Source: Haloarcula argentinensis DSM 12282 (GTDB lineage: Archaea; Halobacteriota; Halobacteria; Halobacteriales; Haloarculaceae). From it: a stretch of DNA of 44,394 nucleotides. The stretch covers positions 103,847 through 148,240 of the forward strand of contig AOLX01000023.1 in NCBI GenBank assembly GCA_000336895.1, written 5' to 3'. The translations under genes and the position numbers were made by a program. The notes under the pieces are model-generated. The model was not told the DNA's origin. It saw only the letters and a program-made list of their open reading frames with translations, and did not search any database. Every line of letters starts with the position of its first letter. The first letter of the stretch is position 1. This document shows positions 1 to 7,662 of this stretch, piece after piece.

Positions 1-7
1 CCATCAG

Positions 8-26
8 AGATGTGTATAAGAGACAG
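8..26. other. Nextera/Tn5 mosaic-end adapter sequence (artefact)
   Basis: These 19 bases are identical to the transposase mosaic end used in tagmentation libraries (agatgtgtataagagacag). Positions 1-7 before it are probably also non-genomic. An open reading frame running leftward from position 179 is interrupted exactly here. The true genomic sequence therefore starts at about position 27, and this is an assembly or contig edge. Confidence 0.95.
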
Positions 27-179
27 TGTCAGCTCATCAAAGGCTCTCGCCGGGTCTAACCCTTCATCCTTGTACAGCGTATTATGACAACGCTTGATGA
101 TAGTTCGTACTTCAGAGCCTTCGGAGAAGACGTTCGATTCCTCCTGCGATGTGAAATCGGAAAGGGTTCGTTCTGGCAT
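27..179 (-). CDS. 5' fragment of a probable restriction-modification DNA methylase (HsdM-like N-terminus)
   Basis: An open frame starts at the ATG at 179 and runs 51 codons without a stop until the adapter at 26. The peptide holds IIKRCHNTLYKDEG followed by LDPARAFDEL. This resembles the N-terminus of type I/N-6 adenine methylase (HsdM-type) proteins, which carry a conserved CHN-x5-EGL-x3-AFDEL-like helix before the methylase domain. The catalytic NPPY region would lie outside the window. It follows the integrase on the same strand with a 96-bp gap that is A/T-rich just before the ATG. Cargo of this kind is common in tRNA-targeted integrative elements. The family call rests on a short N-terminal match and is tentative; that a real coding start was cut by the adapter is better supported. 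Confidence 0.55.
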
Positions 180-275
180 TTTTGTATTTGGTTTTGTTTA
201 GTGGAAGACACCCACAGAAGCTCGTCAATCCTGGGTGCGTCCTTGTGCTATTTGAACTCGTGTACTCGGAGTGCC

Positions 276-1283
276 CTATATGTCCCGGATGTGGTCTCGG
301 CGTCTTTCAGCTTTTTCGGCGCTTGACCCCTTATCATAGTGCTTGTCCAGAACCTTTCCGCTCATATTTACCCTTTCGCCAGTCACGTCTTTTGGCTGTC
401 CTGCGTTCCGAGCCGCCGTGACGTAGCCTCGACGCAGGGCGTGTGGGCTGACCGAGCCTGGACATTTGCACGAGGCATTCCACGACATTGCCTCGCAGGT
501 CTCGGGGTCCCGGTCGAACGGGCAATCCCCGCCGTTGTAGTAGCAGGGCCGGCTCGCCGTGTAGACGTACCGCTGGATAGTCGTTTCCACCACGCGCCCG
601 GACTCTGAGGCAAGGAGCGGCTTCCTGCCGTGTTCGTCCTCTGCGTCGGGCCGACTCTGTTCGATGTAATCAACGACCACCTCGGACGTCTCAGGCGTAA
701 TGAGAACGTCCCGCTCACTCTTTTCCTTGTTTTTGAGCGGTGTCCCGGTAGTGGGTCGATGTCGAAGTTCCAAGGCGGGCCGCCCCTCATCGAAGTCCCC
801 AAGGTCGAGCGCCCGGAGTCCACTCATCCGCATACCTGTCTTCCAGAGAAGCAGTAACGTGACGTGTCGGTTACTGGCGTACTCGTACTTGCCGAGGAAG
901 TCCAGTATACCGGTGGCTTCGTCCCGAGTGAGAAGGTCGTCACAAATCTCGTCGTTCTCGCTGACAGAGGGTATCCGAACCATGTCGGCCATCCCGCGCG
1001 GGACAGCCGCGATATGCTCGCAGAACTCGATGAACTGCTTGATGGTCATCATATCCTGCCGAGCGGTGATGACCTTGACCTTGGACAGCCGGAACTCCTT
1101 GTACCGCTGGATGAGTTCGCTGTCGAGGCTGTTCAGGTTCGTGAGTTGCTGGTCGTCCAGCCAGTCGCAGAACTGGCGTAGTGACGTCCGGTAGTTCTTG
1201 AGCGTCTTCCGAGTGACGCCCGGCTTCTTGTCGTTGAGGAATCGGTTCTTGGCTTCGTGCGGTGGCGTTGGTTTCAGAGTCAT
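276..1283 (-). CDS. Tyrosine recombinase/integrase (XerD/phage integrase family)
   Basis: A 335-residue site-specific recombinase. The N-terminal half (TRKTLKNYRTSLRQF...) is the SAM-like core-binding domain. The catalytic half shows the first Arg in TGMRMSGLRALDL, the HALRR box (HxxR) and the C-terminal tyrosine in LDKHYDKGS. A Cys-rich insertion before the HALRR box (CYYNGGDCPFDRDPETC...CKCPG) is typical of haloarchaeal integrases and may bind zinc. An open frame extends upstream to 1649, but that part crosses the tRNA relics. The ATG at 1283 fits a TATA-like tttacg at 1305-1310, about 25 bp upstream. It lies between a restriction-modification gene fragment and tRNA-derived repeats, as expected for the int end of an integrated element. 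It appears intact. Confidence 0.92.
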   Translation of the reverse strand: MTLKPTPPHEAKNRFLNDKKPGVTRKTLKNYRTSLRQFCDWLDDQQLTNLNSLDSELIQRYKEFRLSKVKVITARQDMMTIKQFIEFCEHIAAVPRGMADMVRIPSVSENDEICDDLLTRDEATGILDFLGKYEYASNRHVTLLLLWKTGMRMSGLRALDLGDFDEGRPALELRHRPTTGTPLKNKEKSERDVLITPETSEVVVDYIEQSRPDAEDEHGRKPLLASESGRVVETTIQRYVYTASRPCYYNGGDCPFDRDPETCEAMSWNASCKCPGSVSPHALRRGYVTAARNAGQPKDVTGERVNMSGKVLDKHYDKGSSAEKAERRRDHIRDI

Positions 1284-1374
1284 AGGCTGTCTGGGTACAG
1301 CCTGCGTAAACGGCGCGCCCGTTGGTGTCCCAAAGCGCCGAGGGCGTGAAACCGCCCGAGAGCGCGACGAGACC

Positions 1375-1399
1375 CCGGATTCAAATTCCGGCCTAGGCT
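1375..1399 (+). repeat. tRNA 3'-end relic, copy 1 (possible att core)
   Basis: It reads as a complete T-arm (stem ccgga/tccgg, loop ttcaaat) followed by a 7-nt acceptor strand cctaggc and a T that could be the discriminator, then a run of T. No matching 5' acceptor strand (gcctagg) occurs in the 80 bp upstream, so this is a 3' fragment, not a whole tRNA gene. Positions 1380-1399 repeat perfectly at 1531-1550. The parent tRNA was not identified. Confidence 0.7.
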
Positions 1400-1530
1400 T
1401 TTTCCAATCGACTGACCCAGAGCGTCGGCGATGGGTCCGGAGCGCGTGAAACGCCGGATGCGGGATTTGGATCCCTGTCAGTCGCAGCCCGCGCAGGAGC
1501 GTAGTGACGAGCAGGACCGTCTGACTTCGG

Positions 1531-1550
1531 TTCAAATTCCGGCCTAGGCT
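1531..1550 (+). repeat. tRNA 3'-end relic, copy 2 (20-bp direct repeat of copy 1)
   Basis: Identical over 20 bp to 1380-1399 (ttcaaattccggcctaggct), 151 bp further on. The 5' half of the T-stem differs from copy 1 (cttcgg), so base pairing is weaker and this copy looks more decayed. It closes a module beginning with gaaacgc at 1448 that resembles the one beside tRNA-Asp at the other end of the window. Confidence 0.7.
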
Positions 1551-1666
1551 CTTCTCGGAGACAACCTTCGAGTGGCACGTCTCGTCGCGCCACGTCACGT
1601 ATCGATGTGAGCGACTGCTCCGGGATTTGAATCCCTGGAAGACGACCACTGAGAGTCTTCCTCTGA

Positions 1667-1683
1667 TTCAACCGGCCCATGCT
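1667..1683 (+). repeat. Degenerate tRNA 3'-end relic, copy 3
   Basis: The sequence ttcaaccggcccatgct matches copies 1 and 2 after deleting three bases (att) and allowing mismatches. It lies about 136 bp after copy 2. It is preceded by the palindrome gggatttgaatccc (1622-1635) and a perfect 7-bp hairpin (ggaagac/gtcttcc). It is supported mainly by its place in the series. Confidence 0.4.
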
Positions 1684-1913
1684 TTCTGCAACGAACGAGC
1701 TTCGCGGAGGTCCATCTCTGCGCAACCTCGCCGTGTGTGTCCCGCTGAGGCTTTTTACGAGGAACCAACTGCGCAGGCTTCTGGCGGTTCGTCAGTGGAT
1801 GGTGTGCCAGTGGCAGCTATAATCCCGAATATCGGTCTCCTATGAGGTTTTGAGGCCGTCAGTTCTGCTGACCCCTTGCAAAGGGATATACCGGAGTAGG
1901 CCTAACATTGCAT

Positions 1914-2118
1914 GTGAGTACCACGCAGGAAAAGGGAGACGCGGCGTCGCAATCGGAAAGCGACCGCCGCTCCGGCGTCCGTTGCGCTGGCGCTATATTT
2001 CTACGCCGTCCGCGGCGACAAACAGTCGGGCCAGTTCATCGGCTTCTGGCCGACAACCGTCTTCGGCCTCCCTCACTTCGCACCGCAAAATCAAACGGCT
2101 GCTCCAAGCGGACGCTAA
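1914..2118 (+). pseudogene. Frameshifted small membrane protein gene
   Basis: From the GTG at 1914 the frame gives an acidic, Ser/Asp-rich start (VSTTQEKGDAASQSESDRRS) and then turns into an Arg-rich, unlikely sequence. In the next frame, from about 1966 to the TAA at 2116-2118, the translation is SVALALYFYAVRGD, KQSGQFIGFWPTT, VFGLPHF and so on. That looks like a transmembrane/interface segment with a basic loop, as in small conserved haloarchaeal membrane proteins. Joining the two frames near 1965-1975 gives one plausible protein of about 67 residues. Either the gene carries a real indel or the read has an error. The function is unknown. Confidence 0.45.
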
Positions 2119-2193
2119 CTGAGCAGGGGTTGCCGTCGATTCACACCAGTGTAGCAAACGACGCGTAAGCACGGCCCGACCAGCCACAACCAC

Positions 2194-2430
2194 ATGAGCT
2201 CAACCTTCACACAGACCATCGCACGCATTGACCTCGACACACGAATCCAGTACGGCATGATGCTCCTCTTCGGAGGGCTCTGTCTGATAGCGGCAGCCTC
2301 TCCGCTTGGTACCCTCACCAAAGCCGTCGTCGTCTCCGCACTATTCGGATTTACCGGCGGACTCTGGGTATCGCATCTCGTACAGATTATTCAGGAGGCA
2401 GCGACGGCACAGTCTGAGGCCGACCAATGA
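2194..2430 (+). CDS. Small two-helix membrane protein, unknown function
   Basis: 78 residues with two hydrophobic segments, roughly 20-38 (MMLLFGGLCLIAAASPLG) and 43-65 (KAVVVSALFGFTGGLWVSHLV), and a short acidic tail. A TATA-like cgtaagc at 2163-2169 lies about 27 bp before the ATG, so the transcript is probably leaderless. Its last codons overlap the next gene by four bases (ATGA), so the two are probably translated together and may form a pair in the membrane. I do not recognise the family. Confidence 0.75.
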   Translation: MSSTFTQTIARIDLDTRIQYGMMLLFGGLCLIAAASPLGTLTKAVVVSALFGFTGGLWVSHLVQIIQEAATAQSEADQ

Positions 2431-2690
2431 GTGAAGATGTCGTTGAGGAACAACAGCCACAGACGTCGGGCTTCCTCAATGGCCTCGAATTTCTCACCGG
2501 TGAGGACCCAAGCGCAGGCTCGTTTCTCCTAGTCGTCGGGATGGTTACCTGCGTTTTTATCGCTGGCTTCCAGTTTCTGCTGAACCCTCCGATTTCGACA
2601 CTTCTCACTGGGCTTGTTCTGGTCATCAGTGTCATCAGCTTCATCATGGGCGCGGTGCTGGATATGCTCGATTACTTTGAAACCCCGTAG
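2427..2690 (+). CDS. Small membrane protein, partner of the preceding gene
   Basis: 87 residues: an acidic N-terminus (MSEDVVEEQQPQTSGF), a cytosolic stretch LNGLEFLTGEDPSAG, then two hydrophobic helices at about 32-51 (SFLLVVGMVTCVFIAGFQFL) and 57-80 (STLLTGLVLVISVISFIMGAV). The ATG overlaps the stop of the upstream gene (ATGA), which shows a two-gene operon. No catalytic motif is visible and the family is not recognised. The domain order (acidic tail plus a two-TM hairpin) mirrors its neighbour in reverse. Confidence 0.75.
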   Translation: MSEDVVEEQQPQTSGFLNGLEFLTGEDPSAGSFLLVVGMVTCVFIAGFQFLLNPPISTLLTGLVLVISVISFIMGAVLDMLDYFETP

Positions 2691-2762
2691 CAGTCGCTAC
2701 TTGACTACAGAGAGCCGCAGTTAGTGGCCAGGCGGTGACGTTGTGCTACCGGTTATCGACTG

Positions 2763-3203
2763 CTACCGATCCGGCTCCTCTGCAAGTGCCGTTTCGCGCA
2801 ACCGTTTGCACTCCTCGCTCTCGGCAGCCAGTTCGGGGACGGGCGTCGGTTTCCCGTCGTCGACGGCGACGAAGGTGGCGTACGCGCTGGTCGTCTCCTC
2901 CGTTTCGCCCGTGTGTGGCTCCTCTCGTGCAACCTCGATGCGGACTCGGACGCTGGTTCGACCCGTAGCGTAGGCATAGGAGTCGATGAGGGCAGTGTCG
3001 CCGATTGGAATCGGTCGTTCGAAGTCGACGCGAGACATCTGCGCGGTCACGCAGGACTCTCTGGCGGCCCGCATGGCCGACATCGCGCCGATTTCGTCCA
3101 TCCACTTCATGACGATGCCGCCGTGGGCGCTCTGGTAGTTGTTCGCGTGAGTCGGCTGGACGCGCTCGCGGTTGATGATGTGCGTCTCGGCGATAGTCGG
3201 CAT
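2763..3203 (-). CDS. Acyl-CoA thioesterase, hotdog fold (YciA/BFIT-like)
   Basis: 146 residues; probably hydrolyses acyl-CoA in the cytosol. The N-terminus (ETHIINRERVQPTHANNYQS, then AHGGIVMKWMDEIGAMSAM) contains the Asn/His-x-GGxxMKWMDE region of the hotdog thioesterase family. SRVDFERPIPIGD is the usual second strand. The ATG at 3203 was chosen over an upstream one at 3230 because a TATA-like ttttgc lies about 27 bp before it. The sequence gaggaggt directly adjoins the ATG, too close for a Shine-Dalgarno site to act on this start. It converges on the two small membrane-protein genes and has no operon partner. The substrate cannot be told. Confidence 0.85.
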   Translation of the reverse strand: MPTIAETHIINRERVQPTHANNYQSAHGGIVMKWMDEIGAMSAMRAARESCVTAQMSRVDFERPIPIGDTALIDSYAYATGRTSVRVRIEVAREEPHTGETEETTSAYATFVAVDDGKPTPVPELAAESEECKRLRETALAEEPDR

Positions 3204-3330
3204 ACCTCCTCGTAGAGCCTGTGCCGGCAAAACGGTGTGGTACGCCCCTGATGGGACCTGACGGCAACCGTACGTGATTATACTGTCGCCGTGAGGCGCA
3301 AGCGCCAGTCACGCGTTCGAACTGCTGGCG

Positions 3331-3879
3331 CTACCCGGTGAACTGGTGGTATTCGAGGCCTTTGTGCTTCATCTCGTTGTGTTTGCGTTCGAGGAACGAG
3401 TAGACGGAGCCGTGGGGCGCGCCGTCCAGAATCATCTCAGCGGCTTCTCGCACGGCGTCGACCTGTTCGGGGCCGCCGATGATGCCAAGCGTCGACCCGT
3501 AGATGACCACGGCGGCGCCGGAGAGTTCCTGCATGAGCTCCCGCGTCCGGCCGCCCTCACCGATGAGACGACCCTTCTGGCGACGGAAGTCGTTCTTGTT
3601 ACGGGAGGCGGCCTCGATGTCGATGAGTTCGAACATCATCATATCGTCCTCAAGCAGCGCCAGCGCGTCGTCGGGCGCGAACCCGCGGCCGATGGCCTTC
3701 ACGATGTCGGGGCCTTTCAGCGCCGTCACGGGGTCGCCGACGGACTCGACTTTCACCGTGCCGTCCTCGGAATCGATATCCAGCCGGACCTCTGCGCGCG
3801 ACTCGATTTCGCGCATGGTCTCACCGCCCTCGCCGATCAACACACCGATACGGTCCTGCGGAATCTTCACGTGTTGCAT
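3331..3879 (-). CDS. KH-domain RNA-binding protein (archaeal Pno1/Krr1-like)
   Basis: 182 residues with two KH modules. The first contains IPQDRIGVLIGEGGETMREIE (GxxG loop GEGG, residues about 14-17). The second has RLIGEGGRTRELMQELSGA. This is the archaeal relative of Pno1/Dim2 and Krr1, which bind pre-rRNA near the 3' end of 16S during small-subunit assembly. The ATG at 3879 precedes MQHVKIPQDRIG. A clear tttaaaa box at 3911-3917 would give a leader of about 8 nt. Elsewhere in haloarchaea this gene is often close to rio1 and eif1A. Here those lie 2.8 kb further along on the same strand, separated by a secreted protein and a sensor kinase, which look like insertions. Confidence 0.9.
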   Translation of the reverse strand: MQHVKIPQDRIGVLIGEGGETMREIESRAEVRLDIDSEDGTVKVESVGDPVTALKGPDIVKAIGRGFAPDDALALLEDDMMMFELIDIEAASRNKNDFRRQKGRLIGEGGRTRELMQELSGAAVVIYGSTLGIIGGPEQVDAVREAAEMILDGAPHGSVYSFLERKHNEMKHKGLEYHQFTG

Positions 3880-3997
3880 AAGTATACCTTTCTGTAGGAG
3901 GGTCTGCCTGTTTAAAACTTCGGCGTCCGGAGCCTTCGGCACCGTGCCTCACCGTCGGCCGGTTCGGACTGCAGACTACACGGCGAGGCGTGGCCGA

Positions 3998-5167
3998 TCA
4001 GCCACCCAATACCGCGGTGAGGAACCAGATAAGACCGAATATACTACCCGCCGCACCCACCACTCTCGTGAGCATGACGTTCCAGTCGGCGGGCTCGACC
4101 TCGCCGGAGCGGGTTGTGCTCCCGATGGCGTCCAGCTGTTCGTTGAACTTTGTGATGCCGTACGCATACCGGTACATGAGCGCTCCACCTATCGCTATGA
4201 GCGGACCCAAAAAGAGGCCGGACTGGGTGTCCTCGGACTCTCCGTCTTCGGGCCCGACATTGTAACTGAAGGTTTCCGGTGTCCCTGTTTCATCGCTCTG
4301 TGCCGCTGAGGCTGTGGTTTGGACGGGCGTTGCTGCTGACTGCTCTCTGTCTTCGGTGTCAGTCTCTCCGTTGTCAGCCTCCCCGGTGTCGGCCGGCTCC
4401 GTGTTGTGGGACCCAACTGCGATTTCGTCGAGATACGCCCGGCCGTCGAGCTGGACCTGCCAGGAGGTATTCTGAACGCTGGTCGAGACCGTTCTGGTCA
4501 CGCGTTGCTGGCGCTGCCGGTCAGTATCCCACAGCGCGACCTGTGCGGTCTCGTTTGGATACCACTGGATTTCGACCACGAAGAACCGACCGGTAGGAGC
4601 TGTGACGCGCTCGGATGTCACCACTGCGCCGCTCTCGTTCGTCGAAACGATGTCGACGCGGTCGTTATTTTCCCGGCCGACATTCCGGATGGATACCGAA
4701 GCCGTGGTGTTTCCGTCAGGGCGCTCGACGACCCGAAACGCTCCGCCACGACCCACGTCGACGACGCCGGTCACAGTGCCCTGACTGGTGTTGACTGTCG
4801 TCGCGGTCAGTGTCGCGGTGTCGTTGGCACGGACGCCGAGCGAACAGTCCCCGTTTGCCCCGATACGCAGGGTTTCGCCGGTGGTCCAGTTGGTTGTCGA
4901 CGTGGCTCCAAGCCCATCGAGGTAGTGGTACTCCGAGTCCGTCTCCGGTGGCTGGGGGCGCTCGTCTTGCACCGAACACGCTGGCTGTGGCGTCGCTGCC
5001 TCGGTTGTGGTGGCGTGGCTGTGTGTGGTACTCCCCGAGTGTGTCTCATCGGGTGCCGCGTTGCTGAAGCCGGCGGCGACTCCGGAGACGGCAACAAGGG
5101 CGGCTATCCCGAGCAGGGCAACGAGCGGCACTATCCGTCCGGTCGTGGGGGTTGGAGGGCGTCCCAT
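3998..5167 (-). CDS. Secreted, C-terminally membrane-anchored protein, unknown function
   Basis: 389 residues from the ATG at 5167. An N-terminal signal or anchor helix (IVPLVALLGIAALVAVSGVA) is followed by a Thr/Ser/His-rich acidic linker. A beta-rich extracellular domain comes next (about 60-250), with N-glycosylation sequons (NWT, NDT, NTS, NTT, NES, NET) and a C-terminal strand (SWQVQLDGRAYLDEIAVG) like a concanavalin/LamG-type fold. After a low-complexity Asp/Glu/Thr linker come two helices (SGLFLGPLIAIGGALMYRY and VVGAAGSIFGLIWFLTAVLG). Only one Cys pair is seen (ACSV...DCSL). A TATA-like element near 5240 fits a short leader before 5167. The ATG at 5218 is an alternative start. The job is unknown; a cell-surface role is inferred. 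Confidence 0.75.
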   Translation of the reverse strand: MGRPPTPTTGRIVPLVALLGIAALVAVSGVAAGFSNAAPDETHSGSTTHSHATTTEAATPQPACSVQDERPQPPETDSEYHYLDGLGATSTTNWTTGETLRIGANGDCSLGVRANDTATLTATTVNTSQGTVTGVVDVGRGGAFRVVERPDGNTTASVSIRNVGRENNDRVDIVSTNESGAVVTSERVTAPTGRFFVVEIQWYPNETAQVALWDTDRQRQQRVTRTVSTSVQNTSWQVQLDGRAYLDEIAVGSHNTEPADTGEADNGETDTEDREQSAATPVQTTASAAQSDETGTPETFSYNVGPEDGESEDTQSGLFLGPLIAIGGALMYRYAYGITKFNEQLDAIGSTTRSGEVEPADWNVMLTRVVGAAGSIFGLIWFLTAVLGG

Positions 5168-5360
5168 AGATGGATGGCGGAGGTCGTGTAGCCGTCGCGG
5201 TCTCTCGTCGTTGGGCATCACTGCCCCATCGGTTATTGCTCTTCTGCTTCTATGGGACACTCACCCACGAGGAGCGCGCGGACGTGGACTCCCCTCTGCA
5301 ATCGATGGGTGAGGCGAGAAATGGACGCTGTAACCGAGCAGGGCGCTGCCGACCCTGCTG

Positions 5361-6410
5361 TCAGCCCAGAAACTCGACACCGGTGACTTCGAACCGTGCC
5401 CCGCCCGTGTTGCTGTCGGTGACGAGGATATCCCAGCCGTGTGCGCCCGCGATGGTCCGGACAATCGAGAGTCCGTAGCCACTCCCGTCCTCGGCAGTGG
5501 TGAAGCCGTGGTCGAACACATCGTCCTTGATTTCCGCTGGGATCCCCGGGCCGTCGTCTTCGATGTAGAAGCCGTTGTCAAGCGGACCGACGCGGACGAT
5601 AACGGCCCCATCGCCGTGCCGAATGCTGTTCCGAAAGAGGTTCTCGAACAGCTCGATGAGGCGGTCGGCGTCTGCGCTCACTGCGCCGATGTCCGCGTAG
5701 TGGAGTGTGGCTCGCTCGGTGCTTTCGCCGCTCCCTTCCCAGGCAGTGTCAACAACGGCCCGTACGTTCGTTGTCTCCGGGTCGGTAACGACGTTTCCCT
5801 GCCGCGCGACGCGGAGCAGGTCCTCGACGAGACGGGCCATCCTGTCGCTCGTTTCTTCGAGGGCATCGAGATGTTCCTCGTCACCCGTCTCGCGGGCCAG
5901 ATCGACCCGCGAAGAGATGACGCTGAGCGGGCTCTTCAGGTCGTGGGCGAGGATATCGGTGAACTCCTTGAGCCGGTCGTTCTGGCGTTCGAGCATCTTG
6001 TCGTACTGGTGTTTCTCCGTCGTATCCTGGCTGACTGCGACGAACCCTTCGGGGTCCCCGTCTCCGAGCGGCGAGAGCGAGAGGGTCGCCCAGAACACTG
6101 ACTCATCAGCCCGCCGATGCCAGTGCTGTGTCTCGACGGGGCCGTTCGCCGCCTCCGTCAGCAGTGATTCGACGGTCGTCTCCATCTCCTCGGGGTCGGC
6201 AAACAGCATGTCGACGTGGTGGCCGACCGTCGCGTCCCGGTCGTAGCTGTACAGCGACGCTGCCGGCTCGGGCCACGTCGTGATGATGCCATCTGTGTCG
6301 AGCATGAACACTGCATGCGAGGATAGCCCATCGATGAGTCGCTCAGACACCGAGCTGTCACTGTGTGCTGTCTGCTGGTCCGAACTGCTGTCTGCTGGGT
6401 CGGTGTCCAT
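5361..6410 (-). CDS. PAS-domain sensor histidine kinase (soluble)
   Basis: 349 residues. The PAS domain (about 25-135) begins RLIDGLSSHAVFMLDTDG. The dimerisation helix has the phospho-acceptor His in DILAHDLKSPL. The HATPase_c domain has an N-box (LFENLFRNSIRHG), G1 (EDDGPGIP) and G2 (GSGYGLSIV). There is no membrane segment, so it senses inside the cell through PAS. There is no response regulator nearby, as is common for haloarchaeal orphan kinases. An upstream TATA-like gaatatatct at 6487-6496 gives a leader of roughly 50 nt. The kinase at 18337-19383 has the same layout and a very similar C-terminal end (IVRTIA-AHGW...GGARFE), so the two are paralogues. Confidence 0.9.
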   Translation of the reverse strand: MDTDPADSSSDQQTAHSDSSVSERLIDGLSSHAVFMLDTDGIITTWPEPAASLYSYDRDATVGHHVDMLFADPEEMETTVESLLTEAANGPVETQHWHRRADESVFWATLSLSPLGDGDPEGFVAVSQDTTEKHQYDKMLERQNDRLKEFTDILAHDLKSPLSVISSRVDLARETGDEEHLDALEETSDRMARLVEDLLRVARQGNVVTDPETTNVRAVVDTAWEGSGESTERATLHYADIGAVSADADRLIELFENLFRNSIRHGDGAVIVRVGPLDNGFYIEDDGPGIPAEIKDDVFDHGFTTAEDGSGYGLSIVRTIAGAHGWDILVTDSNTGGARFEVTGVEFLG

Positions 6411-6685
6411 CAGCCACACCTACTCGAGCCAGGCCAGTGGCGGCCCACACGGCACGAGAAACACTGTGACAGGTCACTCATGCTGAGATATATTCAATCT
6501 AACAACTTACACACTGTGGTTTTCACGATCAAAACGAGTTGTGAGGAAGCGGGTAACAACGTCGGAGTGATGTGGTTTGTCTGTCGGAACTCAGTGCCAT
6601 GGGTGTGAATGGCTACAATTCACATGTCTACGTAGCGACAAGGCTCCTCCTCGCAAAACTCATCACGCGAACAGAAAGCTAGTGG

Positions 6686-7621
6686 TTACTCGTCCTCACG
6701 ACGGTCGGCTGGCGTCCCCTGCGGGACGGCGTCGTCGTCGCTGCCCGGCGCGGTGTCGTCCTTGTCCTTCGGTGTCGCGTACTCCCGGACGTACGCGAGC
6801 AGGTCCTCCGGCGTGGCGTCGACGCCCTGTCTGGCGAAGAAGTTCGCGACGTTGCGGCAGTCCCGTTCCAGAAAGTCGTCGGCGTTGGGATGGTGGATTG
6901 TGACCGCCTGCCCGAGGTCGATGATGTATAATTGCCCCTCGTGGAAGACGATGTTGTACTCAGAGAGGTCCCCGTGGACGAGGCCGGCGTCGTACAGCCG
7001 GCGGGTGTACTCCTTGACGACCTCGTAGGCCGTCTCGGGGTTCTCAATGTGAACCTCACTGAGACGCTTGCTACGGCCCTCCTCGGTCCCGAGATACTCC
7101 ATCACGAGGACGTTCCGCTCGACAGCAATGGGTTCCGGCGTCCGGACGCCAGCCCGCCGGGCGCGCTTGAGGTTCGAGGACTCTTTGCGGACCCACGCGG
7201 TGACGACCTTTTTTTTGTCAGAGCCGATCCCCTCGAAGCGGGGGTCGCCGTCGAGATAGCTCCGCATGTCCTTGAAATCGGAGGCGTTGATGCGGTACAC
7301 CTTGACGGCGACCTCTGTTTCGCCCGATAGCGCCGTGTAGACGTTGGCCTCTTTCCCGGTCGAGATCGGCCCGCCGAAAGCGTCGATGTGACCGTCCTGT
7401 ACGAGCTTGTACAGCGCGCCGTAGGTCGCATCGTCGAAGACGCTGGCCTCGACCTTAAACTGGTCGGCGTCTTTGATGCGCTTGCGGAACTCGCTAAATT
7501 CGCGGTCCCGCTTGCGGGCGATACGGTCAGCTTCCGTGTCGGAGACGTCGACCTCTTCCCATTCGTCACCCGGTGAGTCGACGTCGTCCGTATCGAGTAG
7601 GCCGAACTGCCCCTCGGTCAC
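6686..7621 (-). CDS. rio1: RIO1-type serine protein kinase
   Basis: 311 residues with a GTG start. RIO kinases act in late small ribosomal subunit maturation. Visible motifs are the P-loop GPISTGKEANVYTA (about 84-97), catalytic Lys107 in VAVKVY, the active-site loop LVHGDLSEYN (Asp218) and metal-binding IIDLGQAV (Asp235). The N-terminal winged-helix part (SVFDDATYGALYKLVQDG) is present, as in RIO1. The C-terminus is an acidic, disordered tail. It follows eIF1A by 41 bp on the same strand, the common archaeal eIF1A-RIO1 operon, which supports a role in translation or ribosome maturation. Confidence 0.95.
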   Translation of the reverse strand: MTEGQFGLLDTDDVDSPGDEWEEVDVSDTEADRIARKRDREFSEFRKRIKDADQFKVEASVFDDATYGALYKLVQDGHIDAFGGPISTGKEANVYTALSGETEVAVKVYRINASDFKDMRSYLDGDPRFEGIGSDKKKVVTAWVRKESSNLKRARRAGVRTPEPIAVERNVLVMEYLGTEEGRSKRLSEVHIENPETAYEVVKEYTRRLYDAGLVHGDLSEYNIVFHEGQLYIIDLGQAVTIHHPNADDFLERDCRNVANFFARQGVDATPEDLLAYVREYATPKDKDDTAPGSDDDAVPQGTPADRREDE

Positions 7622-7662
7622 GCTTGCGCCCCCGTCTGCGCCGCGGCCAGATACATATCAGG

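Larger units (their letters stand above)
1284..1913. other. Gene-free att/tRNA-relic region beside the integrase
   Basis: About 630 bp with no convincing gene; the open frames here are short and low in complexity. It holds the integrase promoter, three successive copies of a tRNA 3'-end sequence (listed separately), two GGGATTTG-type inverted T-arm fragments (1462-1475 and 1622-1635) and a 7-bp hairpin (1637-1643 with 1655-1661). The pattern is that of an attachment region where several integration or excision events left tRNA pieces. Nothing is recognised from 1690 to 1913 apart from a possible promoter of the following small gene. Confidence 0.6.

Noticed and set aside
1375..1399. Complete tRNA gene
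   Set aside because: No complementary 5' acceptor strand or anticodon arm at the right distance; only the T-arm and 3' acceptor strand are present.
1284..1649. N-terminal extension of the integrase frame (open to 1649)
   Set aside because: It translates the tRNA relics and gives Arg/Pro/Ser-rich, unlikely sequence. The ATG at 1283 has a well-placed TATA-like box and starts the normal domain.
6420..6685. Small gene in the gap between RIO1 and the PAS-kinase
   Set aside because: The only start near the TATA-like box gives a 23-residue Cys/Arg/Gly-rich peptide with no support. The gap is better explained as the kinase promoter and the RIO1 3' region.
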